Shown here: positions 15,651 to 29,500 of the stretch, piece by piece | Layout: the number at the start of each line of letters is the position of its first letter | How positions within the stretch are numbered: position 1 is the stretch's first letter | Origin: Luscinia megarhynchos | Taxonomy: Eukaryota > Chordata > Aves > Passeriformes > Turdidae | Direction: 5' to 3' | Length of the DNA stretch: 64,000 nt | NCBI GenBank assembly: GCA_034336665.1 | Contig: CM067570.1 | Coordinates: forward strand, 12,236,002-12,300,001 | Program-made: the position numbers and the translations under genes | The notes under the pieces: generated by a model | The model's input: only the letters and a program-made list of their open reading frames with translations | Told to the model about the DNA's origin: nothing | The model's database searches: none

Positions 15651-15712
15651 AAAAACAAACAAACAAAACAAACAAACCCAAACAAAACAAATCACAAGAA
15701 AAAAAAATAAAA
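15651..15712. repeat. (AAAC)n / A-rich simple repeat
   Basis: Imperfect AAAC and AAACA units run to about 15,691 and are followed by an A-rich stretch with a 9-A run. A 9-T run follows at about 15,744. It looks like an old simple repeat. A degraded retroposon tail is possible, but no body is recognisable. Confidence 0.85.
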
Positions 15713-18700
15713 GTCCAATAAAGCTGAAGATTTCACTTCAATATTTTTTTTTGTTCATTTCAAAACCTCCTCCTTCCAATAAGTGGATTATACAGAGGAA
15801 CTGTGAGCCTCCTGCTGTTGCCAAATCTGCATTTTTTGGACACATGGTGCTGTCAGTGTTTGTTCACAGAGTCCCTCTCCATACCCCGTGGTTGGTTCAC
15901 CCACCAGTGGAATCCTGATCCCAGTCCTTCCTATAGCTGTGACAGGAGCTGAGGCATGCTGGCAAGCAGACACTTGGAAAGCTGAATTCACTGGTGCTCT
16001 CAATCAGATTAAATTTCATTAAAGAACTTTTAAATAAAACAAACTCCAACATTTGCACTTCGTAATTAAGTGGAAGCCAACTGAATTAGTGTCAAGACAT
16101 GCCATCAGTGAAAGTATCCGAACCCTGGCATCCCTGTGTCCCTAGCCAGCTCTGAAAGGAAAGCTCCAGCAGCTTGTGCCACAGCAGGCCCTGACACTTC
16201 ATCTCCTTGGGACTGCAGATCCTGCGGAGGAGCAGGAGCGGCTGAGACCTGCCAGGCTCTGCCTGCTCCCACTGAGTGCAGGTACCCATTCCCGGGGTGC
16301 TGCAGGCATGGCCTGGGAGGCACAGCAACATCCCTGCCCTGGCAGCGACCAGGAGTGACTTCCCAGTGGCAGAGAAAGAGCCACTGGGAGCAAGTCAAGC
16401 TCCTGCCCGAGCCCACGGAACTCGGCAGCACGGAGCGCTCCCGGGTTTCCCAGAGGAATATTTCACTGGAACCCACACACAGAACATGACACGGCCCCAA
16501 GCAAGGCACAGCATGACTTACAGCTGACTTCAGCAGGCTTTGGTTTGATCCCTAAATCCTCTAGACACTGCACAAGAATGTTGCTCAACTCCCACTGCCT
16601 TCAGCCTCACAAGAGGTAGACATAAATACTTAGTATTAGCATAGCTCCCCATGACTCATTTTTTCTCCTTTTTAAATATAGCATCCTATAAATGTGGATA
16701 CATTGTGAGCAATAAAACTCACATTGTTACTGTTCATCATGCAACCATAACAAAAAATTCCTCCTGCCAGCTTTGGACAGCTTCCTCCACCAAACCCCAA
16801 GCACTGGTGACCCTCACACAGCTGAGATGGAGTAGATGAGGCTCTGCTCCATCAGGAGCCCAGGCAGCACAGGGACTCAGCACCGTGGCAGCAGATGTGG
16901 AGCTGGGCAGAGAGCTCCACCATCAACCCAGTCACTCATATCAACTTTACTAAGAAGAGCAGAGCTGGCTCTGGGTACAGAAAGAGCAGGGATTTGCCAG
17001 TGAGGAGCACAGTGCCAGTAGCTGAGGAGCAGCCTGTGCCAGCCTTGGGGAAGCCACTCACTGAAGAAGTGGTGGTGGAGGCATCTCTAGCTGGTGGATG
17101 CTCTTCATCTTCCCCCAGACATACATCACATCACCTCCCTTCCATCACCAAGCTTGTGCTTTCTTCCTTAGAGAAGCCAAACCCACATTGCCTAGCCAAA
17201 CAAATGCCACAAGCTGCTTCAGAAGCACTGAGGAAAAGAACCAGATGAGAAAAGCATGGACCAGAGCTTGCTGATTTTCATGGGAATTGAGACCAAATTT
17301 CAGCACCCTCCTGTCTGTGCTACTGCAGATTTTCCTGTGTGATCAATCCTTCATGCTGTGTTTAGCTTTACTGAATACTTCTGTTCCCTAGCTGTGCAAA
17401 TGAGATAAATAACAGGTCCCTATCTCACAGGTATGCTGCAAAATAAATAGACTGTGCATTACAAGTGTTACAGGAATGCTTTAAAACTTGCACAAGTATC
17501 AAGACTAATCCATCACTGCTCAAAAAGAACCCTAGGACTGATAGGAAATTAAAATCTTACCCACACAAACATTTGAGTATGCAAGACTGTTTTCTTAGTA
17601 TATCTGTTTCTTCTGATAACCATGTTTGCCCCAGTGACTTGAACTGTTCTAGTCACAAGCTGTTTGAGCTAAGTGCAGCAAATCCTGTCTAGAGAAATAT
17701 ATGCTTTGCTCTGTCTACAACAACAGCTGAGACATCAGTCATCCTCTCAGCTGTCCTAAAGACACAGCTGAAAATGCATGCTCATAACCATCTTGCTGTC
17801 AGGTGACTGAAAAATACATTTTTACCTCTTGGACCTCTCCATTAAGACTACCCATGAGAATTTATTTACCACAGTATTTTTCTAATTGTTTCTCCAACAG
17901 ATTATTTAATATCTGAAATGAGTGGAGTGGCAGAGCTGCCACTCTCATCCTAGAAATTGACATTTTAAAGACAAGATAAACAGAAGCCTTTGCTTAAAAC
18001 TTCCAGGAGTGTGTGCAGCTTAAAAAGCTAATTCCTATTTAAAATAATGACTAAGACTCTGAGGAATCCAACTCCCAAAGTCACACAGGTAGTTTTGAAT
18101 ATGTTACCCTTTCAAAGTAATTATGCCATCAAAGTTCCAGTCAAAAGAGCTGATGAGCGTTACTAATATATGCTGATGAGAGAGCCTGAACGTGAAAGAC
18201 CTTCCTGGTTTATTTACACTCCAGTAAATCAGAAAGCACACCAAGACTTATTTTCACATCGGAGAGTAACAGAGCTGACCACAAGGGACATGTGAGGACG
18301 TTAACCCACTGCCCAGGGAGTAGGTTTACTGTAAACTGGCTGCAAGCTGATGCTGTGGCACTTGTTTTCACTGGACATGATGGAAACTTGGAGCAGCTGT
18401 TGGGACTTCAGTGGACTGGCACCAGTCACTACAGAAAACAGTGGTCTGGCCCATTATCTGAATCATTACAAGTCCCCATTCAGATGCAAAATAGCCCCCA
18501 GGCAGTCCTCAGTGACATTTATCTCTAGATCAAGAATTAGGCAGATGCAGTCAAGAGCTGGGATGAAGAAAGAATAAACCATTTTTACCACCCTGCATAA
18601 AGTTACATATTTGGTACAACATTCTTTGCAGAAGCAGACCTTCTCAAAGAGAAGGCAAGGCAGGCACTGTGTTATCTGGGGAGAAGGTGGAGGAGTGCCA

Positions 18701-21700
18701 GGAACTTTTTAAGCTGCTCTATAGTAGAAGAAGAAAATAGTTAAAGGTTTTACTCTTGAGCCCATCAATGTCAAACAAATTCTAAGGTCAACAAAATTTA
18801 GCCAAAAATTAATATGGAAATTGTACAATCACTGAACATTTCTGCTGGTCAGTTCTGGCCAGCAGGAAGGGGAATCCCATCCAAGACTGTCTCAGATGCT
18901 TTCTGAAGTATCTCAGCTATATTTATGCTCCCAACACACCCCACAAAGAAATAACTTCTACTACCCCATTATAGAAAGAAGAAAAGTGGACTCAGTGAGA
19001 GGCAGGTTCATTGGTACCTGTAAGAGTTGCTGATCTCAGCCTACCCACCTCTGGCCAGTTTGTGACAGAGAAAGTGCTTGGGGGCAGTTTCCCACCCTCC
19101 ACCCAGCTCCAGCAATTGGGCTGGTCCCTCAGATGAAATCTGCCTGTGCAACACTGAGCACCACTCACTGGAAAAGCAGTGTCTGAAGCAGTAAAATTGC
19201 AGGAGAGTCAGTAATGAGTACTGTAAGTAGAGCAAACAACTTAAAAATATTGTTAACCTCCCCCAACCCTGTCCCTACCCCTTCCCTCAATCGTTATTTC
19301 AGAAGGCATATTTTTGTTCAATTATTTCATTATCTAATGGCAAACTGGCTGCCTGTTCTATCTCTATGCAAGATTTCCATATATATTACTCCTCCACTGA
19401 CATTTTCTCACATATACACATGCACAGATCAGCAATTGCTCCACTACATTCTCAAAGAGAGAATAAAAGAGCCATAAATCTCAAAAAAAATGAGTATGCC
19501 AAAAAATCAGCATCTGAAGTTACAGCTGTTCATTCTCCTCTCTGTTCAGAAAGAGCCAGTCATGGCTTATTGCAGATGTTATTGAGGATGGTGTTGCTCT
19601 AGATTTACTTTGGATACAAACACTCAGGATGTGACCCACTGGAGCACTGGAACTTTGTTTCCCCACGGACAAAAAGCCAGTGACATTCAAGTGGAACAGG
19701 AAGGCTGTTCTTCCCTCCCCAGTAAGTATCTTCTCTCAAGCACCCCTGTAAGCAACAGCAGGAGAAAGAAGCAACAACTCCACCAAGGAGTGGGCTAATG
19801 TTCCTCCCATCTGCCAGTCCCACGCTCATTCTGCTTTCACTTGGACCAAATCCTCCCAACCCCTTCTGCTTTATACCTATTAAACTTGGGTGCTTCACAC
19901 AACAAAAATCATGTCATCCATCTTTGAAAGGTCATTTTAAAGGCATATTTCCATATCTTTTAACCCCACTTCTCTTCCTCAGCCCTGCCTTAGAAGCCTG
20001 AAAATTAATTCCCTATTTTTCACATTGAATCTGTCCCTGAATCCCGACCTACTAACTTAAGACAGCAAAGGCTTATGCAAACACCACCACCATGCAAAAA
20101 CACTCCCCTCTTCATTCCTGTGGATTCATGTTAATATTCTTCACCTCCAGAGTGTGAAGTCCTCTCTGCATTGAGAGCTGCATGTTCCCATGCTGAGGTA
20201 CAATCCCTCCTAACTCCACCCACGCAGGTAAGAGAGGTAAAGGGATGATGGACAAGTTACAATGCTGAGGCAAAAGCAGCTCCACAAAGTGTAGGGGCAC
20301 TGCACTGAAGGCCCTGCATGGCTCCAAAAGCTGAGCAAGTCTGAAGCCAGGAGCCACTAGATGTGACAGCTTAGCTGAAGCAGTGGCAAACAAATAAACC
20401 AGGCAAAAGCAAATTATTAAGAGTGGCCAAGCTGAAGTCTGGAGCCTATAACTTTTACAGGGCATACTGATTCATCCTAATGAACTGACTCACCTGGAGC
20501 CAGCAGGTCAGTAGGGATGCCAGGCTTGGCAGCTGTGGGTAGAGGTTCTTGGCTTGAATCCAGCTACAAAAAGGACTTCACACCCAAGGAAGGAAGATAG
20601 AAATGAAAGGGTTGAAATGAATGAAGCTGAACAGTTTTGCACAAGGAGACTTCCAGAATGAAAAGAAGGAGTAGAATTTCTGCTCAAATGTTGTCAGCCC
20701 TGAAACACCACTAGGAGCTCTTGGTGCAGCTAATGGGCCAGGGAGGACTCAGGTAGAGGACATTGCAGTTAAAGAAGAGCCTAAGAAACCACAGCACATT
20801 GTCAACAGTAATGAATTATCACATCCTTTTTCCTATATCCACCTGCCTTACATTGCCTTTGCCAGTGACAACACCGTCTCACATGCAGGACTCATCCTCC
20901 TCCTCCCAATCCCCAATTGCCATTTCTCTACCAGTGCCAAAAACAACGTGTGGGGAGGAGGAGGAAAGTCCTCTCCAGCCACCTTCTGATACAATGTTAT
21001 TCCTCCCTAGCGTTAACCTCAGTCCCAGGATAAGAAAAAATTATCCAATACGACACATAACAAAAGCTCCCCACATGAAGAAGGCAAGTTTAGTTTCTGC
21101 AATTCTTAGCACCTCTGCAAAAAAATTTTGAGCTTGTGAAAATACCCACCAAAAACTTCCATAAATAGAACTGCCTCTCACATTATTTCTGAAAAGTGGT
21201 GCTAGGCCAGCTCTGACCCTAGTGCAGCTGCTCCTGGTTCAGGAGTGATGCTGGTGGGGTGCCTGGCCCCCTGCAGTATGAGTATACACTCTATCATATT
21301 TGGGTATCTCCTGGAATGGAGGAGCAAAATCAAGAAAAGACAAAAAAATTGATGCAGAACTATAATATGGAGCTAGTCATACCCATTTTCTACATACACT
21401 ATTATTTTTAAGGAGATGCTGCCAGCTTGGTATTTTCAGACTCAAATATCTAGAAAGAAATCTTACCTCTCTTAGGCAGTCCAAAGCTCGACTACAGAGA
21501 GGCATTTTTCTTTAAAGCTATTAGTTCATAATTTCCTTGCCACACCCCTTGTTCTTTCTCTTATCTTTCTCCTAGCCTTTCTTAAATTGATAGACCCTGT
21601 TTTTGCAAATCTCTTTTAACTGATTCAGAGCAAGAGACAAGTACCTTTCATAAAGAAAAATGACAGTTTTAGGCCTTTGAAATGCATCTCGTCTTGTGCA

Positions 21701-22649
21701 GAAAGAGCCTGAGCTAACCAGATAATTTCAGAATACATTTATAGCTGATACAACTATAAAAGTTGATTCACTTTTCTTAGTATCAACTCTTGTATGAACA
21801 ATAGTTTCCAGGTAAGACATGCATAAACATTTCCAGTCAATAGCATCCCTTTAAGCCTGCCAACAAAACCCGAACTTAGATGATTTAAGCTACCTGAGGA
21901 GTTGGTGGCTTAGATTTTCATATTTTCCATGGCATTTCTGTAGCACAGTGCCAGCTGACAGTGCTGAAGGGCTGCTGGGGAAAAGCCTCCTGCCGGGGTC
22001 AGGGCTCCCCTGTGCACTTTGCTCTTCTAAGAAAAGCCCTGCCGTGTGAAGTCCCCGTTTGTGGCACGACGTGATCAGCACGACAGGGAGGGTCACTGGA
22101 GCAGAGGAGCTTGAGACTGATCCACCCGAGGTCTAACACTTCTCCTCAGCTTGCAGCCAGCGTGGCTTTTTCTTAGTTTCTCTGTCTAGGAAGCAGGGCT
22201 TTATACGTTGTTTCTAGAGCTCTTGAGCTATCGATTAAAATAAATAAACAAAAAACCTACAAGTTTTCTTTCTAATCCTCGGCACACTCAATCACAACGT
22301 CTGAGAAATCCTTGTCCTATCTATGGTTCAGTTTGTTTTCCTAAAGCAGAGAGTGAAAAAGCAAAGTAAAAGTAAAGTAAAACCAGAAGGAAAAAAACCC
22401 CAACAAAATCAAACCCAAAGCCGTGCCTCCTCCTCTTCTTGTTCCTTTGTAATTGAAGACAGCATCTCTATCCTTCTAAAAGTTATAGACGCTTGTACAA
22501 AGTACTCAGTGATCCACGAGCGATTTTAATGCAAGATAAGAATCCTCGCCATACCCATCACATCCAAACACACCCGGGGTAGGAAAGTAAAATATTACCG
22601 TGGCTCTGAATCTGTGGTGGGAGGGAGACACAAGCAAAATCCAACTTAC

Positions 22650-23230
22650 AAAGATCTTCCATTACACCGCGTAACTCAGCGCCCAGCCCGGGGAGGACAC
22701 GGACCGCGCGGTTCCGACCATCGCGCCGTCCTTCCCCTCGCCCGGGGACCCGAGCCCCCCGCAGCCCCCGTACCGTCCGGCCCGCGTCCGGCGCTGCTGC
22801 GAGCGGCGGCTCCGCGGCGACAATCGGCGACAGTCGGCGACAGCGCGTTCCTCCCGACACCGAGCTGCGGCCAGGGAGAGCGGCGGTGCCGGGGCGCTCT
22901 GCTCCCGACGGGCGGGCTCATGCCAGCGCGGGGCGCCGCATTTCAGCAGGAGCGGCTGTGGGGAGAGGAGAGAAGCGGGGGAGCCCCGCCGCGGTTACCG
23001 CCGGGTGTCACGGCGGTCCCGCCCCTCCCGCGGCTGTCGCGCGTGGAGCGCCCCGAGCGCGGGCGCTGTCCCGCGGGGGACGGGCACAGCCACCCGCGAA
23101 TTGCTCGCTCGCTCGGCCGCGCCGCCCGCCCCGCTCCCGGCCCGCTCACCCGAGCTGCGGGGCCGCGCCCTCGGCCGGGCAGCGCCGGCGGGCCCGCAGC
23201 CCGCGCCGGCCATCCCTGGTATCGCCGCGC
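22650..23230 (-). other. MRAS: Candidate non-coding first exon of MRAS
   Basis: MRAS needs a non-coding 5' exon upstream of 2,530 on the minus strand, and the only strong CpG island in that direction lies here. Two minus-strand donors are plausible. One is CGG followed by GTGAGC (complement of 23,144-23,149), with a good exon-side match. The other is CTTT followed by GTAAGT (complement of 22,644-22,649), which has a strong intron side but a poor exon side. If the TATTTATA-like element (complement of 23,237-23,244) directs initiation, the TSS would be near 23,210. The exon would then be about 60 nt or 560 nt long, depending on the donor. CpG-island promoters often start at several sites, so the right boundary is approximate. 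Confidence 0.45.
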
Positions 23231-23236
23231 CGCTGC

Positions 23237-23245
23237 TATAAATAG
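23237..23245 (+). promoter_or_regulatory. TATA-like box in the CpG island
   Basis: TATAAATAG lies in otherwise AT-free GC-rich sequence. On the plus strand it is a near-perfect TATA box that would place a TSS near 23,268-23,275, transcribing away from MRAS. Because CTATAAATAG is close to palindromic, the minus strand reads CTATTTATAG, a weaker TATA element that could serve MRAS with a TSS near 23,210. Confidence 0.5.
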
Positions 23246-23280
23246 CGCCGGGCGCGGCCGGGGGGTTCGCGGCGCCGCGG

Positions 23281-23320
23281 GGACCCGCACGGACCCGCAG
23301 GGACCCGCAGGGCCCCGCCG
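23281..23320. repeat. GC-rich decamer tandem repeat
   Basis: Three near-identical 10-base units (GGACCCGCAC, then GGACCCGCAG twice) are followed by a degenerate fourth (GGCCCCGCCG). The repeat lies 35 bases to the right of the TATA-like box inside the CpG island. Confidence 0.85.
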
Positions 23321-23559
23321 GCACCGCGCTCGGGACGCTCCGGCCCGGCCCGACCCCCGGCGCGGCAGTGGGCCCGCCCGCGTTAAGGTGGAGCGGCCGC
23401 GGCGGCGGCGCCTTAAGCCCGGGCCGCCGTCCCGCCCGCACCGGCCCGCGGCCGCGGCCGGAGGAGGAGAGCGCAGCGCCGGGCCCGTCTGACGGACGGG
23501 GCAGCAGCCGGGACTGGTGCAAGCGCCGCTCACGCCGCAGGAACACGGCAGACACCGAG

Positions 23560-26500
23560 CCTTGGAGAACCAGGACTATGCACACACAACCCCCTCTTCT
23601 CCCTCTCCCCCATATATATATTCATAATTAATAGGAGGAAGCCTCGTCAACTTTAATCCCAATAAAAGAGCTCGTTATTAATACACTCATCCTATACATC
23701 ACTCGGGGAACACATGGGCAGTGGTTACTTTTCTTACCTCTCATTTATGCCCTCGGCTGGCACTGGGAGGCAGGAGCAAAGCCGTGCTTCCCATGCCACC
23801 TGCGGGCTCCTCTGCCGCCTCACACCTTGAACCTGACCGAAAGCTCTGCTCCGCACCTACACACACCCTCACTGACACACGCTGCTCTCAGAGGATGCCT
23901 GTGTGAAATAATCCACGGCAGGAAGGATGTGTCCTTCCAGAGGAGCACCTTGGGCACGGCCCTGCAGGTGCCCAGGGACATGCTGAGTGCCCACAGCATC
24001 GCAGGGGGCTGCATTTAGGCACCTGCTGATTTACCTTGCTGGCTCAGGGCTTACCTCCTTGGTGCTGTGCAAAGCAGAGGCACGGGAACCCAAAATGGTG
24101 AACAGTCCCAGCTCTCCTCCTGTGCTGAGTTAACAGTATGTACATTGCAGAAAGATCCACCCAGGGAGTCTGGCACAGTGCTGCGGCATGCATGGGACAA
24201 AACAGCCTCCATGCTGCCTTTCCCACACGTGTGATAGGCAGGGAGAAGTGACTGCCATTTTACAAACAAGATATGTCAGTGTCTGCCTCAAAATCTGCAT
24301 TGGTCCAGCAGCCTGTAAGAGATGAGAGGGAGCAGACCAGGAGAAACCCCACAGGCTTTCCGAACCAAACCGTGGGACAGATGTGTTTTGTTCACAGAAA
24401 TCGACAGCTGAGTTTGTAAGAAACACATTTGCCAAAAGGAGTCACATGTTTGCACCTGAATTTGGTGTGAAACAGCTGCTCTGTTGGTTACAGATTTTCC
24501 CTCTAGGACAAAAGAATCTCCTCATCTTCCCAGGGCAGACTGCAGTGCAGTGATGGAGGTGACTGGCTACAAGGAATCTGGTTTTTGAATCAGCACATTC
24601 TGCCACCAGTGAGGGTAGAATTGGCAAAGCTGCACACAGTAGGTCATTTATACAGCCCCAGAGGTGGGGAAATGCTGTCACTAAACACTGGGGACACAGC
24701 AGTCCTGGCACCAGTAGGCCAAAGGTTTAGATCTTTAAATCTGAGCATCCAGCTTTCTATTTTGGCACCTTAAACAGATCACCCTTTAGAGCTGCACATT
24801 TCTGCTTCTGTGGAGATAGCTGCATTTGCCAATCAAGCCCAATACCCAGACACCTAAACCTGAAAATCTCTTGATGCATTTCATACCAAAGTCATACATT
24901 AGTCAGGAAAAGTGTGTGGCCTGGCTCCTGTAGGTCAGGTATCTGGGCTATTGCTCAGTTTTCTGTAGCCTTCCCACCCAAAAGAAATACTAATATTATG
25001 GACAGAGGAAAGCCAAAATGCCCTCTTCTAATTCCATCCAGTATCTGGAGCAGCATTAAATTTCTTGTACTACGTATTAGTTAACAGCATTACTTAGGGG
25101 GAGTTGCTGCTGAGGTTGAGTGCTTAGACAATACAACTGCTAGTTAAGTGCATTTTTGTGCCCTGCTGAGTCACCCCGAGGAGCCCTCGAACAAAGCATC
25201 ACGTTCAGTTTGACAGCAGAGGCAGTGGCATGAGGAGCCTCCCCTTCACCAGGTCTCTGGGGGGATGTGAGTGCAGGATGGGCGACGCTTCAAACCCTGG
25301 GATGAAATACAAAGCTAAAAGAAAAGAGTGCCTTAAAATTTCAGCCAATACTTCCTCCATACAGATTAAGCACATGACATTTTCAGTCTGTTTCAGCTTC
25401 AGTGAATAGATTAAAGTGACTGTCCAACCTCTGAACTCCTCAAGTCAGATTATACTTCAGGCAAGCTCTCACTAAATCAGAGGATGCATTATGTATGTAG
25501 CATAATATTTCACTATTAGGTCTAGATGAATGTGGCTGTTTATTGTCCCATATTAAAGCTGAGTGGGTTAGTGCAGCATGAGCCTCTTGGCTTGTTTTGT
25601 TGGCAGCTGTCTTTTGGGCTGCTGGAGACACTTCCCTTGCCCAAGCTCTGCACAGCAAGGCAGGGAGTGTTTGCCCAAAAAAGAAAAAAAATGTTTTCCC
25701 TGCAGAAACGGTGCAATGGGTAATACTTTTGTCAGTATTTTGTCAGTCCTGCTGGTGCCACATAGCCAGGGATAAGAGGTCACTTCAGAGAAATTAGAGG
25801 ATGGAGGTGGGGTTTGAAGTGGCCCTCCCAAGAGCTAACCCATGGTGCTGCTGGCATGACTGGAGGACAGGCAGGTTGTGCTGGAGCAGGGAGCTGTTCC
25901 TGCCTGCACCCTGCAGAGATAAATGCACCATCCTGCACCAGATCAGATCTTGCTAGAGCAGAGCCCTGTGGGCTTGACCCTCCATGTTGAATTTGGAGAA
26001 GAGCACAAGGAGACCACAGCCTGAACCCTGTCTGATGGCTCAGTCTCAAATGAGCTGCAGAGGAAAAAGTTGAGGTGTTCCTAGACTGCCAGTTGACTCC
26101 AAGTCTGCATGAAGTCAGTGCAGTAGCTTTGCTGCCACTGTGAGTCCAGTTGATCAGAGATGGCAGATCACACCTTCAGGCTATGGATGAACAGTATTGC
26201 TCTGCCTCTGTGGGCTAGGAACAATGAAGCTATAACAGTTTAATCGACTGAGATGGATTTCACCAAATTTCTCTGGTGCTCTGCACAGACCATGGTGAAG
26301 CTACTTAGAAGTAGAGGACATCTAGTGATATTCACATGCAACTACATAAACCTGTGAAAGCTCTCATGTGACTGCCCAGGGTCAGCGTGGCTGGAGATGG
26401 GCTCGGTGTGGCTGTGACAGCTGCAGGAGGGCTGGGACAGGCTGACCATGAGCACCCTCTGCAAACGGGTCACAAAGGGAAAACCTCCTGAGAGGCATGG

Positions 26501-29500
26501 GGAGCGTACAGTGAGGGCACAGGAGGGAAGCTCAGGGGAGCTGGTGGTGCTGCACCTTTTAAGGAGACCTTACAGGGGAGTGCAGGGCTTTTATTTCTAC
26601 AGCAAAGACCATGTGAGCTGGGATACAAAGATCAAAATCTGTCGTTTTCTTTCAGGAATCTTTGCTCTTATCTCAATTTGCCTTTCATGTGACTCATCCT
26701 GAGCACACGTGCAAACATTATCCTCAAGATCAAGATTTTTTTTCCTCTACTACAAAAGATTAGCCCTTTCTCCATGCCCTTACAGCCTACTGCTCTTTGT
26801 TCTAGGAAGGATACAAAGAAAACTTCCCTCCTCCAGGTTATTTATAACAGGAGATTCTCTAGAAATATTTTTCCAGACATATTCCAGGCCTAGGATGAGG
26901 AATTTGGCTGTGAAACAAAGAGTCTGCCAATTTGTTTTCTAAAAAGGCAAGGATTGGCAGAGCTTTATAAAAGAACACACTTCCCTAAGGAAATAGACCC
27001 ATTTTATCTGACACTTCCTTTGAAAAGAATTATTCCATTAAGTTCACCATTAATTTAGGAGTAAGGGCTTCACATTTGAGGTCTCACCATCTTGCACTTG
27101 CTTCTATGCCAGATGCAGTCAGTTTACAAGTGTTGAGGAAAGGTGGGACTTTTATAACTCCTAATAAAACACAAGGAAAGTAGGTTTCTGCTGGCCAGAT
27201 TAGATCCTTGGAAAAAGCTGTGCAAAGCTTCAATACCTACTCAAAATGCAAAGGGTGATGTTGGAAGGCATCAGTGACACGGGTGAAAGAACAGAGGAAA
27301 AGGCTGCATTAGCCACTGCAACAACTGTTGATTCTTGTGCCCTTCATGCATTTATGTTATTTATCAATGGTCTATATTTAGCAATCATAAGACCAGAGCA
27401 TGGAGCAGCCCCAGGCCTTTGCTCTGCTCTCCAGAGGGCAGCTGGTGGCTAGCAGAGACTGGCACAGCTCTGAGAGATCCACACTAGCTGCTCGTACAAG
27501 GCAGGAGCAATTTCTGCAGCACACTGAGTCATTGTAGGAAGGAGACTGAATCTTACCCAATTTCCGAAAGCAGAAGAGCTCTAAGCTCTCTTGTGATGAA
27601 ACAAAAGCTGGCAGAGCACATGTTGTTATGTGGCAGGCAGGGAGGCCACTTGAGACACATTCAGGAGGTCTTCATGTGAGCAGCAGTGAAGGACACTTCA
27701 GAGGCTGAAAGCTGCTGGTGTTGAGCAGCAAAGGCACACTGCAGCTGCTTCAGTGCTGGAGAGCCACAAATTAATGTATGATGTGAGTTTCAAGGCAGAG
27801 GAGATGAGGAAATCAATGACCCAGACAGAAGGAGAGATAGTGACAGATGAAGCCCGATGACGACATTTCCAGGCAATTTGTTCACAGTGCTGGGTGAGCT
27901 GCTTGGGGAGAGATGGAACAGATTAGAGATGACTGCTTGTGCTTTGCCCAAGAGCAAGACTGTGAGACTCACAGTAGCAAGCGTCTTGGTGGCTGTGCTG
28001 CCTCCACGCAGAAGTATTAATAACTGCTTCTCTTAACTATCAGAGCATTAGCTCCAGCTGATTTTACCATTTGTGCATGTCAAAAAGCAATTACTTTTCC
28101 TCTTAGGGATTTCATCTGAGGGATGTACAATGTTAGTCAATTATGTGCTCACTTGCAAATATAGTTTGGTGAAAAAGGCAGGCTCTCAGGGGAATTTGAA
28201 CCTGACAGGACACATGTCAATCAGAACTGTAGCAAAATTTAGCTATGAAAATCATCTTCTAAGGAATGTAGTAAATGTAGAAATGTAGGAAAAAAAGTGA
28301 CAAGGGCCTCTTATGTTGCACTGGCAGTTCCAGGGCATTAACCTGCAGAAATCTGACCTTGAACAGGAAGAAAAACTAGCTAATCTGTCTAATGAATATA
28401 TTTGGTTGTTGCTCAGGTTTCTGGCTGGACATTCACCACACATCAGGAACTCAGGCAACAGAGTTAAGTGCAGGGGAAATACAAATGGCCACACAGCCTG
28501 GCTGTGTGCTGCAAGGCGTGAAGACAGGACGTGGCAGGTAGAAAGTGAGGGAACTTTTAGCAGTTTCCATTTTAATGGTCTCAGTTCCACACACAGAAGT
28601 GAGATTATCTTCTGGGACTGCTTGAGCTTGGGGCAGGTCTGTTGATCACCACATCTGAAATGCAGCAGTGTGGTGTGCTCTGGAGCACGCTGTGTCTTAG
28701 CCTGTGACTCCAAGTACAAAACAGGGAACACACTCTGAGAAATATTATACTGGGAGAACTGTGACAGCTGCAGTTGGTTGTGGCTTTGTCCTGCTGTTCT
28801 CTAGAACCTCCCTACAATTATTTTTTATTCCTAAGCTCATTTCAGTTATCTTATCCAGTGATCTTATGCATCTTTTGGGCTGCTTCCATATGGTTAGAAC
28901 ATAGGACTGGTGATCCCCCAAGAGAAGACACAAGACAGGCTTAGCAAGGAGACTTAGAAACACAGGCTCAGGATTTCCCAGATCTCTGTCCCTGCACCTG
29001 GAGCTTATTTCTGCTTGTGCTGCAGACAGACCATAACTGTATGAACAAGTGCTGTGTGTGGGTGACTCTGCCCACGCTCTCTGGAATTGGCAGGGCTAAT
29101 CTGCCCTGCCAGTAACTGAGGGCAATATCCTAATAAAGCAGTTGAACTTGTAGTGGCTGTCAAGCCTACACTGGGACAGGGAACCTGCTCTTGTCCCTGT
29201 TTGCCTGTATACAGAGCAGAATGCTGTAAACAGAGCTATAAATACTCCTGTGCCCACTGAATGCTCGAGGTCAGAGCAGATCAGCACAGCAATTCCTTCT
29301 GGCTTTGAAAATAAGCTATGAATCAATGCATTCATTGCAGGCTGAGTATCCCTGGAATGAGGCTGATTGTGCTGCTCCAAAACATTGGCATTCTGGGCAA
29401 GAGCACTGCGGAGAACAAAATACATGGCAGTGAATCACACAAAGGGCACAAAGCAGCCAGGCCCCTAAAACCTGCCTTTGGCAAGAAGTAATTCACCAGG

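Larger units (their letters stand above)
22655..23545. promoter_or_regulatory. MRAS: CpG island, probable MRAS promoter
   Basis: About 0.9 kb is extremely GC-rich with dense CpG, while CpG is scarce almost everywhere else in the window. It contains several GC boxes (GGGCGGG/CCCGCCC type) and a TATA-like element at 23,237-23,245. It is the first island upstream of the minus-strand MRAS coding exon, so it is most simply the MRAS promoter. Its right edge decays gradually through 23,560-24,000. Long open frames on both strands here (for example plus 22,614-23,492, 292 codons) follow from the lack of AT-rich stop codons and have low-complexity Pro/Arg/Gly/Ala content. Confidence 0.8.

Noticed and set aside
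15651..15712. Poly-A tail of a SINE or processed pseudogene
   Set aside because: No element body or target-site duplication is recognisable beside the A-rich repeat.
22614..23492. A 292-codon plus-strand open frame, and 196-codon minus-strand frames at 22,943-23,585, in the CpG island
   Set aside because: GC-rich DNA lacks stop codons by composition. All frames on both strands are open over the same bases and give low-complexity Pro/Arg/Gly/Ala peptides with no domain.
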